From Rossellomorea marisflavi (lineage in GTDB: Bacteria > Bacillota > Bacilli > Bacillales > Bacillaceae_B), in contig NZ_CP047095.1 of the NCBI RefSeq assembly GCF_009806575.1, positions 1,096,001 through 1,160,000 of the forward strand: a stretch of DNA of 64,000 bases, read 5' to 3'. A program made the translations under genes and the position numbers. Positions 8,705 to 15,947 of this stretch are shown here, one piece after another (positions within the stretch are counted from its first letter, which is position 1; every line of letters starts with the position of its first letter). The notes under the pieces were generated by a model that saw nothing but the letters and a program-made list of their open reading frames with translations, did not search any database and was not told the DNA's origin.

Positions 8705-8740
8705 AACCCCATGGATAGATCCGTGGGGTTTCTTTTTTTC
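8705..8740 (+). terminator. Rho-independent terminator of yjdF
   Basis: The 10-base arms AACCCCATGG and CCGTGGGGTT (one G-T pair) enclose six bases and are followed by a run of T. Confidence 0.9.
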
Positions 8741-8760
8741 TCTCCTGATGGGCGTCTCAA

Positions 8761-9048
8761 CTACGCAATCAAGTAGGTAATTCCTTCAATCAGGTACGCT
8801 GTCAAACCGATCGCCGTCACCATCAAGGTGGAACTCCTGACCAACCTGATTGAAAGAGAATTTCCCATCAACGCATTTGTTGTCCGATGAAAAAGCAACA
8901 TGATCATACCGAACAGGATCGAACCCACCCAACTGACGAAACCAAATGCAGTCGTAAACGATTGCCAGTCACGAAGAAAGAGATAAATCAGCATCAAATG
9001 AAGGATGCCAAGTGCCAAAGATAAAACGGTAACAAGTCTTTTTCCCAT
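8761..9048 (-). CDS. Small membrane protein, three helices
   Basis: A 95-residue hydrophobic protein with about three membrane segments (residues 5-25, 33-53, 72-93). No family is recognised. It begins nine bases after the stop of the lipoprotein gene and probably shares its transcript, which suggests a joint envelope role, though that is inference only. Confidence 0.6.
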   Translation of the reverse strand: MGKRLVTVLSLALGILHLMLIYLFLRDWQSFTTAFGFVSWVGSILFGMIMLLFHRTTNALMGNSLSIRLVRSSTLMVTAIGLTAYLIEGITYLIA

Positions 9049-9057
9049 TGTTTCCAG

Positions 9058-9399
9058 TCATTCCTCCCTTGTGGTATACACATGGTCCTCGACCAAAATA
9101 GCCTCCTCTACGGGAACCCCCGCCACTGATTGGATCGCACTCCCCGTGGAAGCGAAAGTAGCTTCCCCGTCCTTTAATTGATACGTCGGGTTATCTTCTT
9201 CCTCACTACCGTCCAAGGAAAATGAGACTTCACCAAGTTTCTCATCGGCCCGAGCCTCGCCAAAGTCTTGATCAAGGAGGTAGTTGTGTCCGTTCCAACG
9301 GACAATATCGGCCCATTCCACTTTCGTTTGTACCTCTGAAGGGGACATGCTGCATCCCCCAGCCACCAGCATAACGGATAAAAGAAGAAGGAATCGCAT
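9058..9399 (-). CDS. Small lipoprotein
   Basis: A 113-residue secreted lipoprotein. Residues 1-15 form a short type II signal peptide ending in the lipobox LVAGG-C16, so the mature protein would be anchored to the membrane outer face by Cys16. The mature part is acidic with no recognised domain. A strong AAAGGAG precedes ATG 9399. The membrane-protein gene follows after nine bases, suggesting a two-gene operon. Confidence 0.75.
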   Translation of the reverse strand: MRFLLLLSVMLVAGGCSMSPSEVQTKVEWADIVRWNGHNYLLDQDFGEARADEKLGEVSFSLDGSEEEDNPTYQLKDGEATFASTGSAIQSVAGVPVEEAILVEDHVYTTREE

Positions 9400-9461
9400 T
9401 CAATCACTCCTTTTGGAAAAAAAATGATAAATCTACTGTACCACAAATCCTTCCTGTAAAG

Positions 9462-9494
9462 ATAAAAAAGAAGACCTGTATCACACAGATCTTC
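9462..9494 (-). terminator. Rho-independent terminator of the 54-residue gene
   Basis: Read on the minus strand, GAAGATCTGT pairs with ACAGGTCTTC (one G-T pair), followed by TTTTTT. It lies six bases past the stop of the small gene upstream on that strand. Confidence 0.85.
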
Positions 9495-9500
9495 CTCCAT

Positions 9501-9665
9501 TTAATTCGCTTCAGCTTGACGATTCTTTTTCCCTGTCTGGAACCCGATGAGTCCCCAGGCAATAATCGCGAATAATAGTTTACTATCATAATGTTTTGTG
9601 AAGATCCCGACAATGTACCAGCTAAGTACACCGGCTATCAGCACACCCAGTAATCCTTTTGACAT
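9501..9665 (-). CDS. 54-residue membrane protein
   Basis: A short open frame of 54 residues, MSKGLLGVLIAGVLSWYIVG at its start and GLIGFQTGKKNRQAEAN at its end. It has two hydrophobic stretches and a basic, hydrophilic C-terminus, which fits a small two-helix membrane protein. It is supported by an AGGAG ribosome site eight bases before ATG 9665 and by its own terminator directly downstream. No family is recognised, and genes this short are often missed. Confidence 0.65.
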   Translation of the reverse strand: MSKGLLGVLIAGVLSWYIVGIFTKHYDSKLLFAIIAWGLIGFQTGKKNRQAEAN

Positions 9666-9751
9666 CTGTATTCTCCTAACTGTTTGGGAATTACTATTAT
9701 TCTACCATAAAGTTCTTTGATATCCATAAACAGGTTGAAGAAGCGGTCTGG

Positions 9752-10153
9752 CTATTCAGGTTCACCACTCAAATGCTCATGAATGAGAAGCCAACGCTCC
9801 TCTTCTTTGACAAACGCATTCGTCGCTCTCCCGTGCCCCGTCACAAATGCCCCATCCACATAGCCTTCGTACGTGAATCGATAGACGCAAAGTGCCTCCT
9901 GCTCTCCTCGTTGTAGCCAGTTCACATCATTCGCCCCGTACACTTCATTCTTCACGACCGACCAAGCGTGTTCAAAGTAAGTCTGTATTTCTTCCATAGA
10001 AGAGCAGGTCCGGTTAGAAAAATAATAAACGGCATTGGGGTGGAGAAGTTTCTCGACCTCGCTGAAGCGATGGGTGTTCGTCGCGTCGATGTAACGGTCT
10101 AAGGTTTCTTCTGCCGGATGTACGTAATCGTTCTCCATTTCAGCTTGCTTCAT
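9752..10153 (-). CDS. NTF2-like / SnoaL-type protein
   Basis: A 133-residue protein with the cone-fold pattern of the NTF2-like superfamily: an N-terminal helix (ETLDRYIDATNTHRFSEVEK), then LHPNAVYYF, a middle helix and the closing strands RFTYEGYVDG and HGRATNAFVKEEERWLLIHEH. The C-terminal strand pair resembles DUF4440/SnoaL-like ketosteroid-isomerase folds. Enzyme or binding function is unknown. AGGAGG precedes ATG 10153. It is divergent from the iminopeptidase-like gene. Confidence 0.75.
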   Translation of the reverse strand: MKQAEMENDYVHPAEETLDRYIDATNTHRFSEVEKLLHPNAVYYFSNRTCSSMEEIQTYFEHAWSVVKNEVYGANDVNWLQRGEQEALCVYRFTYEGYVDGAFVTGHGRATNAFVKEEERWLLIHEHLSGEPE

Positions 10154-10228
10154 GTTCGTTTCCTCCTTATGGGTTCAGTACGAAAAGCAAAATCTTTAGT
10201 GCAACTAATTTACCATAATAACCCTTAA

Positions 10229-10260
10229 TTTACATCATTTATTATGTGGTGTGCTAGAAT
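10229..10260 (+). promoter_or_regulatory. Probable SigA promoter with extended -10
   Basis: TGCTAGAAT at 10252-10260 is an extended -10 element; TTTACA at 10229-10234 is a loosely spaced (20 bases) -35. It lies just upstream of the alpha/beta hydrolase gene. Confidence 0.45.
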
Positions 10261-10288
10261 AAAAGAAATGAAATTCTAGGAGGATGCT

Positions 10289-11197
10289 ATGATAGGAGAA
10301 CTGATTGAAATCAGAGGGAAGAAGCTGTATGTGGAGACATTTGGAGAGAAAGAGCTTCCGGCTGTTTTATATCTTCACGGTGGACCTGGGGAAGGCAGCC
10401 ATGACTTTTATTATCACCAAGCGAAGCGTCTGGGTGAACATGTTCGCCTTATCATCATCGATCAGCGGGGCGTATGCAGGTCTGAAGGAATCGAGGAGGG
10501 GGAAGCGTTCGGACTCCGTGACCTTGTGGAGGATTGTGAGGCACTGCGGGATTACTTCGGCATCGAACGGTGGTCGGTGATCGGCCATTCATTCGGGGGA
10601 TTCCTCGCGCTCCTGTATGCGTCAGCCTATCCCGGGTCCATTGAGAAAATCATCTTTGAGGGGCCGACGTTCGATTTTGAGCTCACATCCCGGAGCCTGA
10701 TCCGGAAAACGTCCTGCCTGCTGGAAAAGTACGGACAACGCGATCTCGCCGAACAGGGGAGGGAGCTTGCTGAAGCCGATGTATCCATCAGGGAACTGAC
10801 GGAAGGATATATGGAGCTGAGTGATCACCTCGGGGAACACCGCATGGAAATCTATCGTTACAATCACGACAATCCCACCGATTACGAATCCTATCACTCT
10901 GAAGAAGAATGGGATGAATTTTATGACCGCTCTGAATTCCACTATGATCTCCTGCGTGAAGAAGGGGAAGTGTTCCGATCCCTCCTGCCCCTGCTGAGTA
11001 CCGTGCCGAATCCCATGCTCCTTGCTCTAGGGAAATTCGACGCGACCACCTGCGAGAAGCAGATCAAAGCGTTCCAGCATGACGCTCCGAACGGTAGTGT
11101 CACCATCTTTGAGCATAGCGGTCATACGCCTCATTATGAGGAGCCGGATGCCTTCAAGGAGGAAGTGCTGCGCTTTATTAACGAAGAAACGGCTTAG
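10289..11197 (+). CDS. Alpha/beta hydrolase, proline iminopeptidase-like
   Basis: A 302-residue alpha/beta hydrolase of the S33 peptidase type. It carries the family hallmark H30-G-G-P-G34, then DQRGVCRSEG, the nucleophile elbow GHS101FGG, and a late GHTPHYEEP with the catalytic His. Proline iminopeptidases remove N-terminal proline from peptides, but many relatives with HGGPG are esterases or lactonases, so specificity is open. No signal peptide is seen. A GGAGG ribosome site precedes ATG 10289. Confidence 0.85.
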   Translation: MIGELIEIRGKKLYVETFGEKELPAVLYLHGGPGEGSHDFYYHQAKRLGEHVRLIIIDQRGVCRSEGIEEGEAFGLRDLVEDCEALRDYFGIERWSVIGHSFGGFLALLYASAYPGSIEKIIFEGPTFDFELTSRSLIRKTSCLLEKYGQRDLAEQGRELAEADVSIRELTEGYMELSDHLGEHRMEIYRYNHDNPTDYESYHSEEEWDEFYDRSEFHYDLLREEGEVFRSLLPLLSTVPNPMLLALGKFDATTCEKQIKAFQHDAPNGSVTIFEHSGHTPHYEEPDAFKEEVLRFINEETA

Positions 11198-11201
11198 AGA
11201 G

Positions 11202-11231
11202 AAGACCTTGCGCCCATTGATGCAGGGTCTT
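11202..11231. terminator. Weak hairpin between convergent genes
   Basis: AAGACCTTGC pairs with GCAGGGTCTT (one mismatch-like wobble); only a short T tract follows on the plus strand. It may serve as a weak bidirectional terminator. Confidence 0.5.
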
Positions 11232-11233
11232 TT

Positions 11234-11743
11234 CTATGCCTGGACAAGTGGGATGACTCCGGAAGCAGGAATCTCTTCATACGAGTAGGTGCGAACAGAC
11301 CCATTTTCCATGGTGAACCGGTGGTGGAATCCGCTCTTCTCTTTCAACATCCTTGAAAAGTAATGAGGAATCATGCTGCCGACACCGTGATTCCGGTCCA
11401 TGAGAAGCCAATCAATCGTTTTCCAGTCGAGCAGCCCTTCAAGGGTCCTGATCGGGGTGGAGTAGGGAACGTCACTTGCAATCACGGCCGTGAAGAGATG
11501 CATTCCGCCCGTTATGCCATCATCCGTATTCCAGGAAACGGTCCCTTTATCCTGAATATGTTCCGGGGCAATGTGAAGGCCTGTTTCTTCAGCTATTTCG
11601 CGAAGGATGCATGCCGCCGGGGTTTCCCCGTCATTCATTTTGCCGCCGACTCCGTTCCATAGACCGAGTACCGGGGGTTTATCGCGATTGAGCATGAGGA
11701 TTTCATCGTTTCGCTGGATGAAGCATAGCGTGTACTTATACAT
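11234..11743 (-). CDS. Nudix hydrolase (8-oxo-dGTP diphosphatase-like)
   Basis: A 169-residue Nudix protein. The Nudix box lies at residues 33-55, with GGK, the upstream Glu, and the core REIAEETG. The sequence MYKYTLCFIQRNDEILMLNR before it is typical of MutT-like 8-oxo-dGTP diphosphatases (YtkD/YjhB-like). It would hydrolyse a nucleoside diphosphate linked to another moiety; the substrate is not determined. ATG 11743 is chosen over the longer frame because of AAAGGAG upstream, and it overlaps the end of the P-loop kinase gene by eight bases. Confidence 0.85.
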   Translation of the reverse strand: MYKYTLCFIQRNDEILMLNRDKPPVLGLWNGVGGKMNDGETPAACILREIAEETGLHIAPEHIQDKGTVSWNTDDGITGGMHLFTAVIASDVPYSTPIRTLEGLLDWKTIDWLLMDRNHGVGSMIPHYFSRMLKEKSGFHHRFTMENGSVRTYSYEEIPASGVIPLVQA

Positions 11744-12269
11744 GGCGTTTCTCCTTTCGTAAGTCCCAGTCGATGGGCTGTTGATTGTCGTGAAGGACGA
11801 GAAGCGGGTACCCTCTTTCTTTGAAGAGCTTGAGGATATACGGTTTTGTTTCCTTTTCAAACAGGGCGTTCCATTTGAACATGTTCTTGAAGATCGTGAA
11901 GTCCGGCGTGTAGTGAGCGGATTCACGGCCCGTTTTCTGACGGAGGAAGCGGAAGGTGATCTGCTTCATCCTCTTATAGTAGGGGGTGTCGAGGAAGAGG
12001 ATCACGTCTGCATTCCGGAAGCTTTCTTCTACCCAGGCAGTGCTGTGGACGCCTTCGATGATCCAGCTCTCCGCTTTCACAAGGTCGGCGAGGACGGCGT
12101 TGCGCTCTTCATCTGTGCGTCTTCGGTCTCCGCCCTGCCTCCGTTCCCACACCACATTGTCGAGTTCGTGAAAGGGGATACTGGTGGCGGTAGAGAGGGC
12201 GCGGGCCAATGTGGTTTTCCCGCTTCCGACGGAGCCGATGATATGGATTCGTTTTGGGATGGTTGGCAT
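11736..12269 (-). CDS. P-loop nucleotide kinase-like protein (FlaR-related)
   Basis: A 177-residue P-loop NTPase with the Walker A motif GSVGSGKTT at residues 12-20, then PFHELDNVVWE, WIIEGVH and a later DVILFLDTPYYKR segment. This is the layout of adenylate-kinase-like proteins annotated as topology modulation or FlaR proteins in Bacillus. The substrate is not known. It is the first gene of a two-gene unit with the Nudix gene, which overlaps it by eight bases. Confidence 0.75.
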   Translation of the reverse strand: MPTIPKRIHIIGSVGSGKTTLARALSTATSIPFHELDNVVWERRQGGDRRRTDEERNAVLADLVKAESWIIEGVHSTAWVEESFRNADVILFLDTPYYKRMKQITFRFLRQKTGRESAHYTPDFTIFKNMFKWNALFEKETKPYILKLFKERGYPLLVLHDNQQPIDWDLRKEKRHV

Positions 12270-12324
12270 GGGGGCTCCGTCCTTTCAGTTGAGTCTACGA
12301 TTTCCTGTATGGAACATTTTAGCA

Positions 12325-12330
12325 TATAAT
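12325..12330 (+). promoter_or_regulatory. -10 element before the O-methyltransferase
   Basis: A perfect TATAAT lies 37 bases upstream of the ATG. No convincing -35 is visible 17 bases further up. Confidence 0.5.
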
Positions 12331-12366
12331 GAAGGTGTGAAAATACTAGATTAGGAGACGGTGCAT

Positions 12367-13026
12367 ATGGGTTCTGAGTTGTGGAATGAAGTGGATCAGT
12401 ATTTTGCCAGAAAGCTATTAGGTGATGATGAATTGGAACGGGTGCTTCAGGCGAACAGGGAAGCCGGCCTTCCCGAGATCGATGTGTCTCCCCTGCAAGG
12501 GAAGTTCCTCACCCTGATGGCCCAGATGAAGGGGGCAAAGCGGGTGCTTGAAATCGGTACCCTCGGCGGCTATAGTACGATCTGTCTAGCAAAGGGTGTC
12601 GGTGTGGACGGCAGGGTGACGACCCTTGAAGTGGACCAGGCCCATGCCTTGATTGCGGAAGGGAACATCCGGCGTGCGGGATTCCATGAGCAGGTGGAAG
12701 TCCTGGTCGGGAGTGCACTTGATACGCTGCCTAAGCTGAAGGAAGCGGGGCACGTCTTTGATCTTGTGTTCATCGACGCCGATAAAGAGAACAATCCGCG
12801 CTATCTGGAATGGGCCCTTGCCCTCACGACATCAGGATCCGTGATCATTGCCGATAACGTCGTACGGAATGGAGAGGTCGTAGATGCGGCTTCTACGGAC
12901 GAGCGCGTCATCGGGATCCGGGAGTATATGGACCTTGCCCAGCGTGATCCCCGTATCGATTCCACTGCGATTCAGACGGTCGGCTCAAAAGGCTATGACG
13001 GCCTCGTAATCAGCGTGGTCAAGTAA
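12367..13026 (+). CDS. O-methyltransferase (class I, SAM-dependent)
   Basis: A 219-residue methyltransferase of the catechol/caffeoyl-CoA O-methyltransferase family. Motif I is LEIGTLGGYS at residues 61-70, the metal-binding segment is FIDADKENN near 135, and IIADNVVRNG follows at about 160. The same family includes TrmR/YrrM, a tRNA wobble-uridine methyltransferase of similar length, but the neighbours do not match that operon, so small-molecule or tRNA substrates are both possible. ATG 12367 lies nine bases after AGGAG; the in-frame GTG at 12361 is too close to it. Confidence 0.85.
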   Translation: MGSELWNEVDQYFARKLLGDDELERVLQANREAGLPEIDVSPLQGKFLTLMAQMKGAKRVLEIGTLGGYSTICLAKGVGVDGRVTTLEVDQAHALIAEGNIRRAGFHEQVEVLVGSALDTLPKLKEAGHVFDLVFIDADKENNPRYLEWALALTTSGSVIIADNVVRNGEVVDAASTDERVIGIREYMDLAQRDPRIDSTAIQTVGSKGYDGLVISVVK

Positions 13027-13035
13027 ACATCCCTG

Positions 13036-13062
13036 AAGGGCGGTCACAACCCGCCCTTTTTC
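13036..13062. terminator. Terminator between convergent genes
   Basis: AAGGGCGG (13036-13043) pairs with CCGCCCTT (13051-13058), with T bases following. It lies between the O-methyltransferase and the facing GNAT gene and may act on both. Confidence 0.85.
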
Positions 13063-13601
13063 CAATCCTTCTTCAGAAGGGAATAGATATAATGATCGTA
13101 GTAATTTCCCTGGAAGAAATGCTTCTCCCTGAAGATTCCCTCCCTTTCAAACCTCAAGCGTTCCAATAGCCGGCAGGATGCCTCATTTCCGATCGCGACA
13201 AACGCCTGGATCCGGTTTAGCCCCATATTACGGAAGCCGCTATTGATGGCGGCGTTCAAAGCTTCTTTCATATATCCTTTTCCCCACTCCCCGTGCCAGA
13301 GATCAAAGCCGATTTCAGCCACATGATTCACGACATCCCATTGGTCGAAGCCGCACGTTCCGATCGGGGTGGCGGTTTCTTTCTTTCGGATGATCCAACG
13401 GTTCCGTCCATAGTCTTCCGGATACTCATGCCAGTCGATCCACTCTTTTGCCTGATCGATCGAGGTGAAGGGCTCTTCATCATAGAGGTACCGGCAGACG
13501 AGGGGATCCTTGTAGAGTGCGAGAATGAATCTGGCATCGTCAGCTGTGGTGTTTACGAGTGTCAGCCGTTTGGTTTCAATGGTGGGGAATGCTTGTTTCA
13601 T
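13044..13601 (-). CDS. GNAT acetyltransferase, RimJ/RimL type
   Basis: A 185-residue protein of the RimJ/RimL (Acetyltransf_3) family. It begins with ETKRLTLVNTTADDARFIL, has EIGFDLWHGEWGKGYMKEAL as the acetyl-CoA binding segment and ends with NEASCRLLERLRFEREGIFR and the usual LKKDW tail. Family members acetylate ribosomal protein N-termini or other amines; the target is unknown. Its ATG overlaps the stop of the DUF3885 gene by four bases, so the two are coupled. Confidence 0.85.
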   Translation of the reverse strand: MKQAFPTIETKRLTLVNTTADDARFILALYKDPLVCRYLYDEEPFTSIDQAKEWIDWHEYPEDYGRNRWIIRKKETATPIGTCGFDQWDVVNHVAEIGFDLWHGEWGKGYMKEALNAAINSGFRNMGLNRIQAFVAIGNEASCRLLERLRFEREGIFREKHFFQGNYYDHYIYSLLKKDWKKGGL

Positions 13602-14251
13602 CCTGTTTCCTCTTTCATGAAAACCTCATTAATCTGCTCCCGATCATACTCTAGGATCCAAGGGGATGCCGAATGATAAAGTGGAAGGAGGGTATCTTTT
13701 TCAGCTGAAATAATATCGCAGCCGCGGTCGTCATAGAGATGGTAGATGAGGTGCTTGGTGATGTTGACGATGTAAATGTCGATCCCTATGTTCCAACGAT
13801 TCTTCAGAATCCGTGTCGGATGATTAAAATCTTCATGACAGATTGCCATCAGGAGCGGCCGATAGCGGATGTCGCCTGCTTTGCATTGCAGGGAGAAGCG
13901 ATGAGTCACCGTCTCATCCTCCTCATCAAACCTTCTGTCTAACCGTTCAACCCGCAGCTTCTTGCGTACGTCTTTATCCTTGATGTATTTGAGAAAGATG
14001 TTGGTCTTCGGTAGTGAAGAATCGGATAGACCAAGGAGATCTGTCACGAGGATCACATCATCGTCCTGCTCAAACACCGCCTTGAATAAGCTTGTCGTCC
14101 TTTCGCCCATCTGCTCAAGGTTGTCTTTGTCGAGGTGCTCACTTCCGGGCTTGGCGATTTCAAACCGCAGCCCCGTCGGCCATGAATAAAAGAGCGGTGG
14201 TTCGAGGGTGAGCCCAGGAAAGTGTTCGTGTAGATAGTTGTGTGTATTCAT
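13598..14251 (-). CDS. DUF3885 domain protein
   Basis: A 217-residue cytoplasmic protein that I recognise as DUF3885-like from its aromatic-rich N-terminus (PPLFYSWPTGLRFEI), the central RYRPLLMAICHEDF and the conserved HLYDDRGCDII segment. No catalytic motif is evident and the function is unknown; relatives often lie near toxin-immunity or small hypothetical genes, but nothing here suggests that. The GNAT gene follows with a four-base overlap. Confidence 0.7.
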   Translation of the reverse strand: MNTHNYLHEHFPGLTLEPPLFYSWPTGLRFEIAKPGSEHLDKDNLEQMGERTTSLFKAVFEQDDDVILVTDLLGLSDSSLPKTNIFLKYIKDKDVRKKLRVERLDRRFDEEDETVTHRFSLQCKAGDIRYRPLLMAICHEDFNHPTRILKNRWNIGIDIYIVNITKHLIYHLYDDRGCDIISAEKDTLLPLYHSASPWILEYDREQINEVFMKEETG

Positions 14252-14341
14252 GATAAGGCTCCTTTCGTATCAACTATTCTACCATAGTGGAACATTTTGG
14301 ATATGTTTTTGTCATAGTTTCAGCGGGTAAAGGTTACCTGT

Positions 14342-14369
14342 CAGTGCCTATCGCACATGAAAGTGCCTA
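14342..14369 (+). promoter_or_regulatory. Direct repeat upstream of aldo/keto reductase
   Basis: AGTGCCTA occurs twice (14343-14350 and 14362-14369), 19 bases apart, about two helix turns, between the divergent DUF3885 gene and the reductase. It may be a regulator site; no binder can be named. Confidence 0.35.
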
Positions 14370-14434
14370 CTTCTATCTTTTGGGAAGATGGTACATACTG
14401 AAGTAGAAACGATTTTTGAAGGAGGAGTTCATTC

Positions 14435-15271
14435 ATGGGTGCAAAATCCATTACACTAAATAACGGCGTACAAATGCCGGAAATCGGCTACGGCGTGTTC
14501 CGTGTCGAAGAAGGAAAAGACCTGGAGAAAGCAGTGGAAACCGCGATCCGCATCGGATACCGCAGCATTGATACGGCTGCGATCTATCAAAACGAGAAGA
14601 GCGTAGGGAAAGGTGTCCAAAACGCCATTGACGCCGGTCTCGTGACGAGGGAAGAGCTGTTCATCACATCCAAAGTGTGGAATGACGGTCTTTCATACGA
14701 TGAAACGATCCAGGCATACGAAGATACATTGGAGAGACTCGGTCTTGAGTATCTTGACCTGTACCTCATCCACTGGCCAGGCCAAAACAAATACATGGAG
14801 CCTTGGAAAGCCCTTGAAGCCCTTTATAAAGAAGGTCGCATCAAATCAATCGGTGTGAGCAACTTCCAAGTATCCCATCTCGAGCATCTTCTTGAAACAG
14901 CAGAGGTGAAACCGGTCATCAACCAGATCGAATTCCATCCGAAACTTGTACAGGAAGACGTACGTGCATTCTGTGAAAAACATGATATCCAGGTGGAAGC
15001 ATGGTCCCCGCTCATGAACGCCGAGCTATTGAACCATGAAACGGTGAACGAAATCGCCGAATCCCTTGGCAAATCAGCGGCACAGGTCATCCTTCGCTGG
15101 GATCTTCAACACGGCGTCGTGACCATTCCGAAATCCATGACAGAATCACGCATCAAGGAAAACATCGACATCTACGACTTCGAACTGACCGAAGAACAAG
15201 TCAAAACCCTGGACGCCCTCGATGAGCACAAACGCATCGGGCCGGATCCGGACCAGTTTGATTTTAAATAA
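14435..15271 (+). CDS. Aldo/keto reductase (glyoxal reductase-like)
   Basis: A 278-residue aldo/keto reductase with the complete catalytic tetrad D46, Y51, K80 and H113. The start (GVQMPEIGYGVFRVEEG), the family motif LIHWPG and the C-terminal IPKSMTESRIKEN NADPH-site segment place it near YvgN/YtbE, which reduce glyoxal, methylglyoxal and other aldehydes with NADPH. AGGAGG precedes ATG 14435. It is a single-gene unit with its own terminator, and repeated AGTGCCTA sites upstream suggest regulation, perhaps by reactive aldehydes (inference). Confidence 0.9.
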   Translation: MGAKSITLNNGVQMPEIGYGVFRVEEGKDLEKAVETAIRIGYRSIDTAAIYQNEKSVGKGVQNAIDAGLVTREELFITSKVWNDGLSYDETIQAYEDTLERLGLEYLDLYLIHWPGQNKYMEPWKALEALYKEGRIKSIGVSNFQVSHLEHLLETAEVKPVINQIEFHPKLVQEDVRAFCEKHDIQVEAWSPLMNAELLNHETVNEIAESLGKSAAQVILRWDLQHGVVTIPKSMTESRIKENIDIYDFELTEEQVKTLDALDEHKRIGPDPDQFDFK

Positions 15272-15285
15272 ACCTAACAACAAAG

Positions 15286-15315
15286 AACCGGATGCGATTG
15301 GGCATCCGGTTTTTT
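15286..15315 (+). terminator. Rho-independent terminator
   Basis: AACCGGATGC pairs with GCATCCGGTT, followed by a T run, directly after the aldo/keto reductase. Confidence 0.9.
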
Positions 15316-15336
15316 GCATGGATGGGAACCAGGATC

Positions 15337-15759
15337 TTAGCGTTCTTCCCACTGTTCTTTTGATAGTTCAAGAAGCGGGTGCTCCGTTTCCTTAGAGCAC
15401 CCCTTCAAATAAAACCCTATTTCATCATTCGGTGTTTCCCTTTGCTCCAATTCAGTGCAGGTGTCCGTTGTAACCCCTATATCTTCACCGCCAAATTTAT
15501 CATGGGAGTCATCATAGGAAAATCCGAATTTACTTCCGTCATACTCCACATCATGAAAAATCGGATCTCCTTCCTTGGTATATCCTGTTATCCTCAGTGT
15601 AGCTTCATTCTTATCCTGCACATTCTTCACAAACTCTATGAAGGGTCCCGGATTTTCTACCCCGTTCTGGACTACGACATCACCACGTTTGATTGCTTCA
15701 TCGGAGTTGTAGGCTCCGTTTGAGCAGGCCGTGGTTAGAAACAAGCAGACCACCAACAA
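15337..15759 (-). CDS. Lipoprotein (DUF4362-like) with a probable 5' frame break
   Basis: A 140-residue frame opening at TTG 15759 encodes a secreted lipoprotein: a hydrophobic stretch ends in LTTAC, the lipobox Cys being residue 12, and the mature part (NSDEAIKRGDVVVQNGV) resembles DUF4362 proteins. The TTG has no ribosome site at proper distance. A GGGAGG site fits an ATG at 15769 in another frame, and removing one T from the TTT at 15762-15760 on the minus strand would join that ATG to this frame and give a normal signal peptide starting MKGLLVV. So the gene is either frameshifted near 15760 or affected by a sequence error. Confidence 0.65.
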   Translation of the reverse strand: MLVVCLFLTTACSNGAYNSDEAIKRGDVVVQNGVENPGPFIEFVKNVQDKNEATLRITGYTKEGDPIFHDVEYDGSKFGFSYDDSHDKFGGEDIGVTTDTCTELEQRETPNDEIGFYLKGCSKETEHPLLELSKEQWEER

Positions 15760-15799
15760 ACCCCTTCATTTTTTCATCCTCCCATTTCTATCACCATTT

Positions 15800-15828
15800 T
15801 TAGAAATATATGTTAAAATCAGTATAAC
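15800..15828 (+). promoter_or_regulatory. Probable promoter of the leader peptide and methyltransferase
   Basis: TTAGAA (15800-15805) and TATAAC (15823-15828) are 17 bases apart. An alternative extended -10, TGTTAAAAT, lies at 15811-15819. Confidence 0.5.
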
Positions 15829-15849
15829 AAATCGAAAGGCGTGATCCAC

Positions 15850-15900
15850 ATGAAATTCCAAACACTTGCAACCAACCTGATAGAGGCACGTCACGGGTAA
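15850..15900 (+). CDS. Putative 16-residue leader peptide
   Basis: An ATG at 15850 behind AAAGGCGTG opens a short frame, MKFQTLATNLIEARHG, ending at TAA 15898-15900, 47 bases before the methyltransferase start. Its last codons are one arm of a hairpin (TCACGGG 15891-15897 with CCCGTGA 15915-15921). Position, size and the overlap with an RNA switch are those of translation-attenuation leader peptides, though homology to any known leader is not evident. Confidence 0.5.
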   Translation: MKFQTLATNLIEARHG

Positions 15901-15947
15901 AAACCAACACCATGCCCGTGATGAATCAACACTTACGGAGGGCATAT
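15886..15947 (+). promoter_or_regulatory. Predicted leader RNA switch
   Basis: Two pairings exclude each other: TCACGGG 15891-15897 with CCCGTGA 15915-15921, or ATGCCC 15912-15917 with GGGCAT 15940-15945. The second covers the end of the Shine-Dalgarno GGAGGG (15937-15942) of the methyltransferase. Ribosome position on the leader peptide would decide which forms. Confidence 0.5.
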
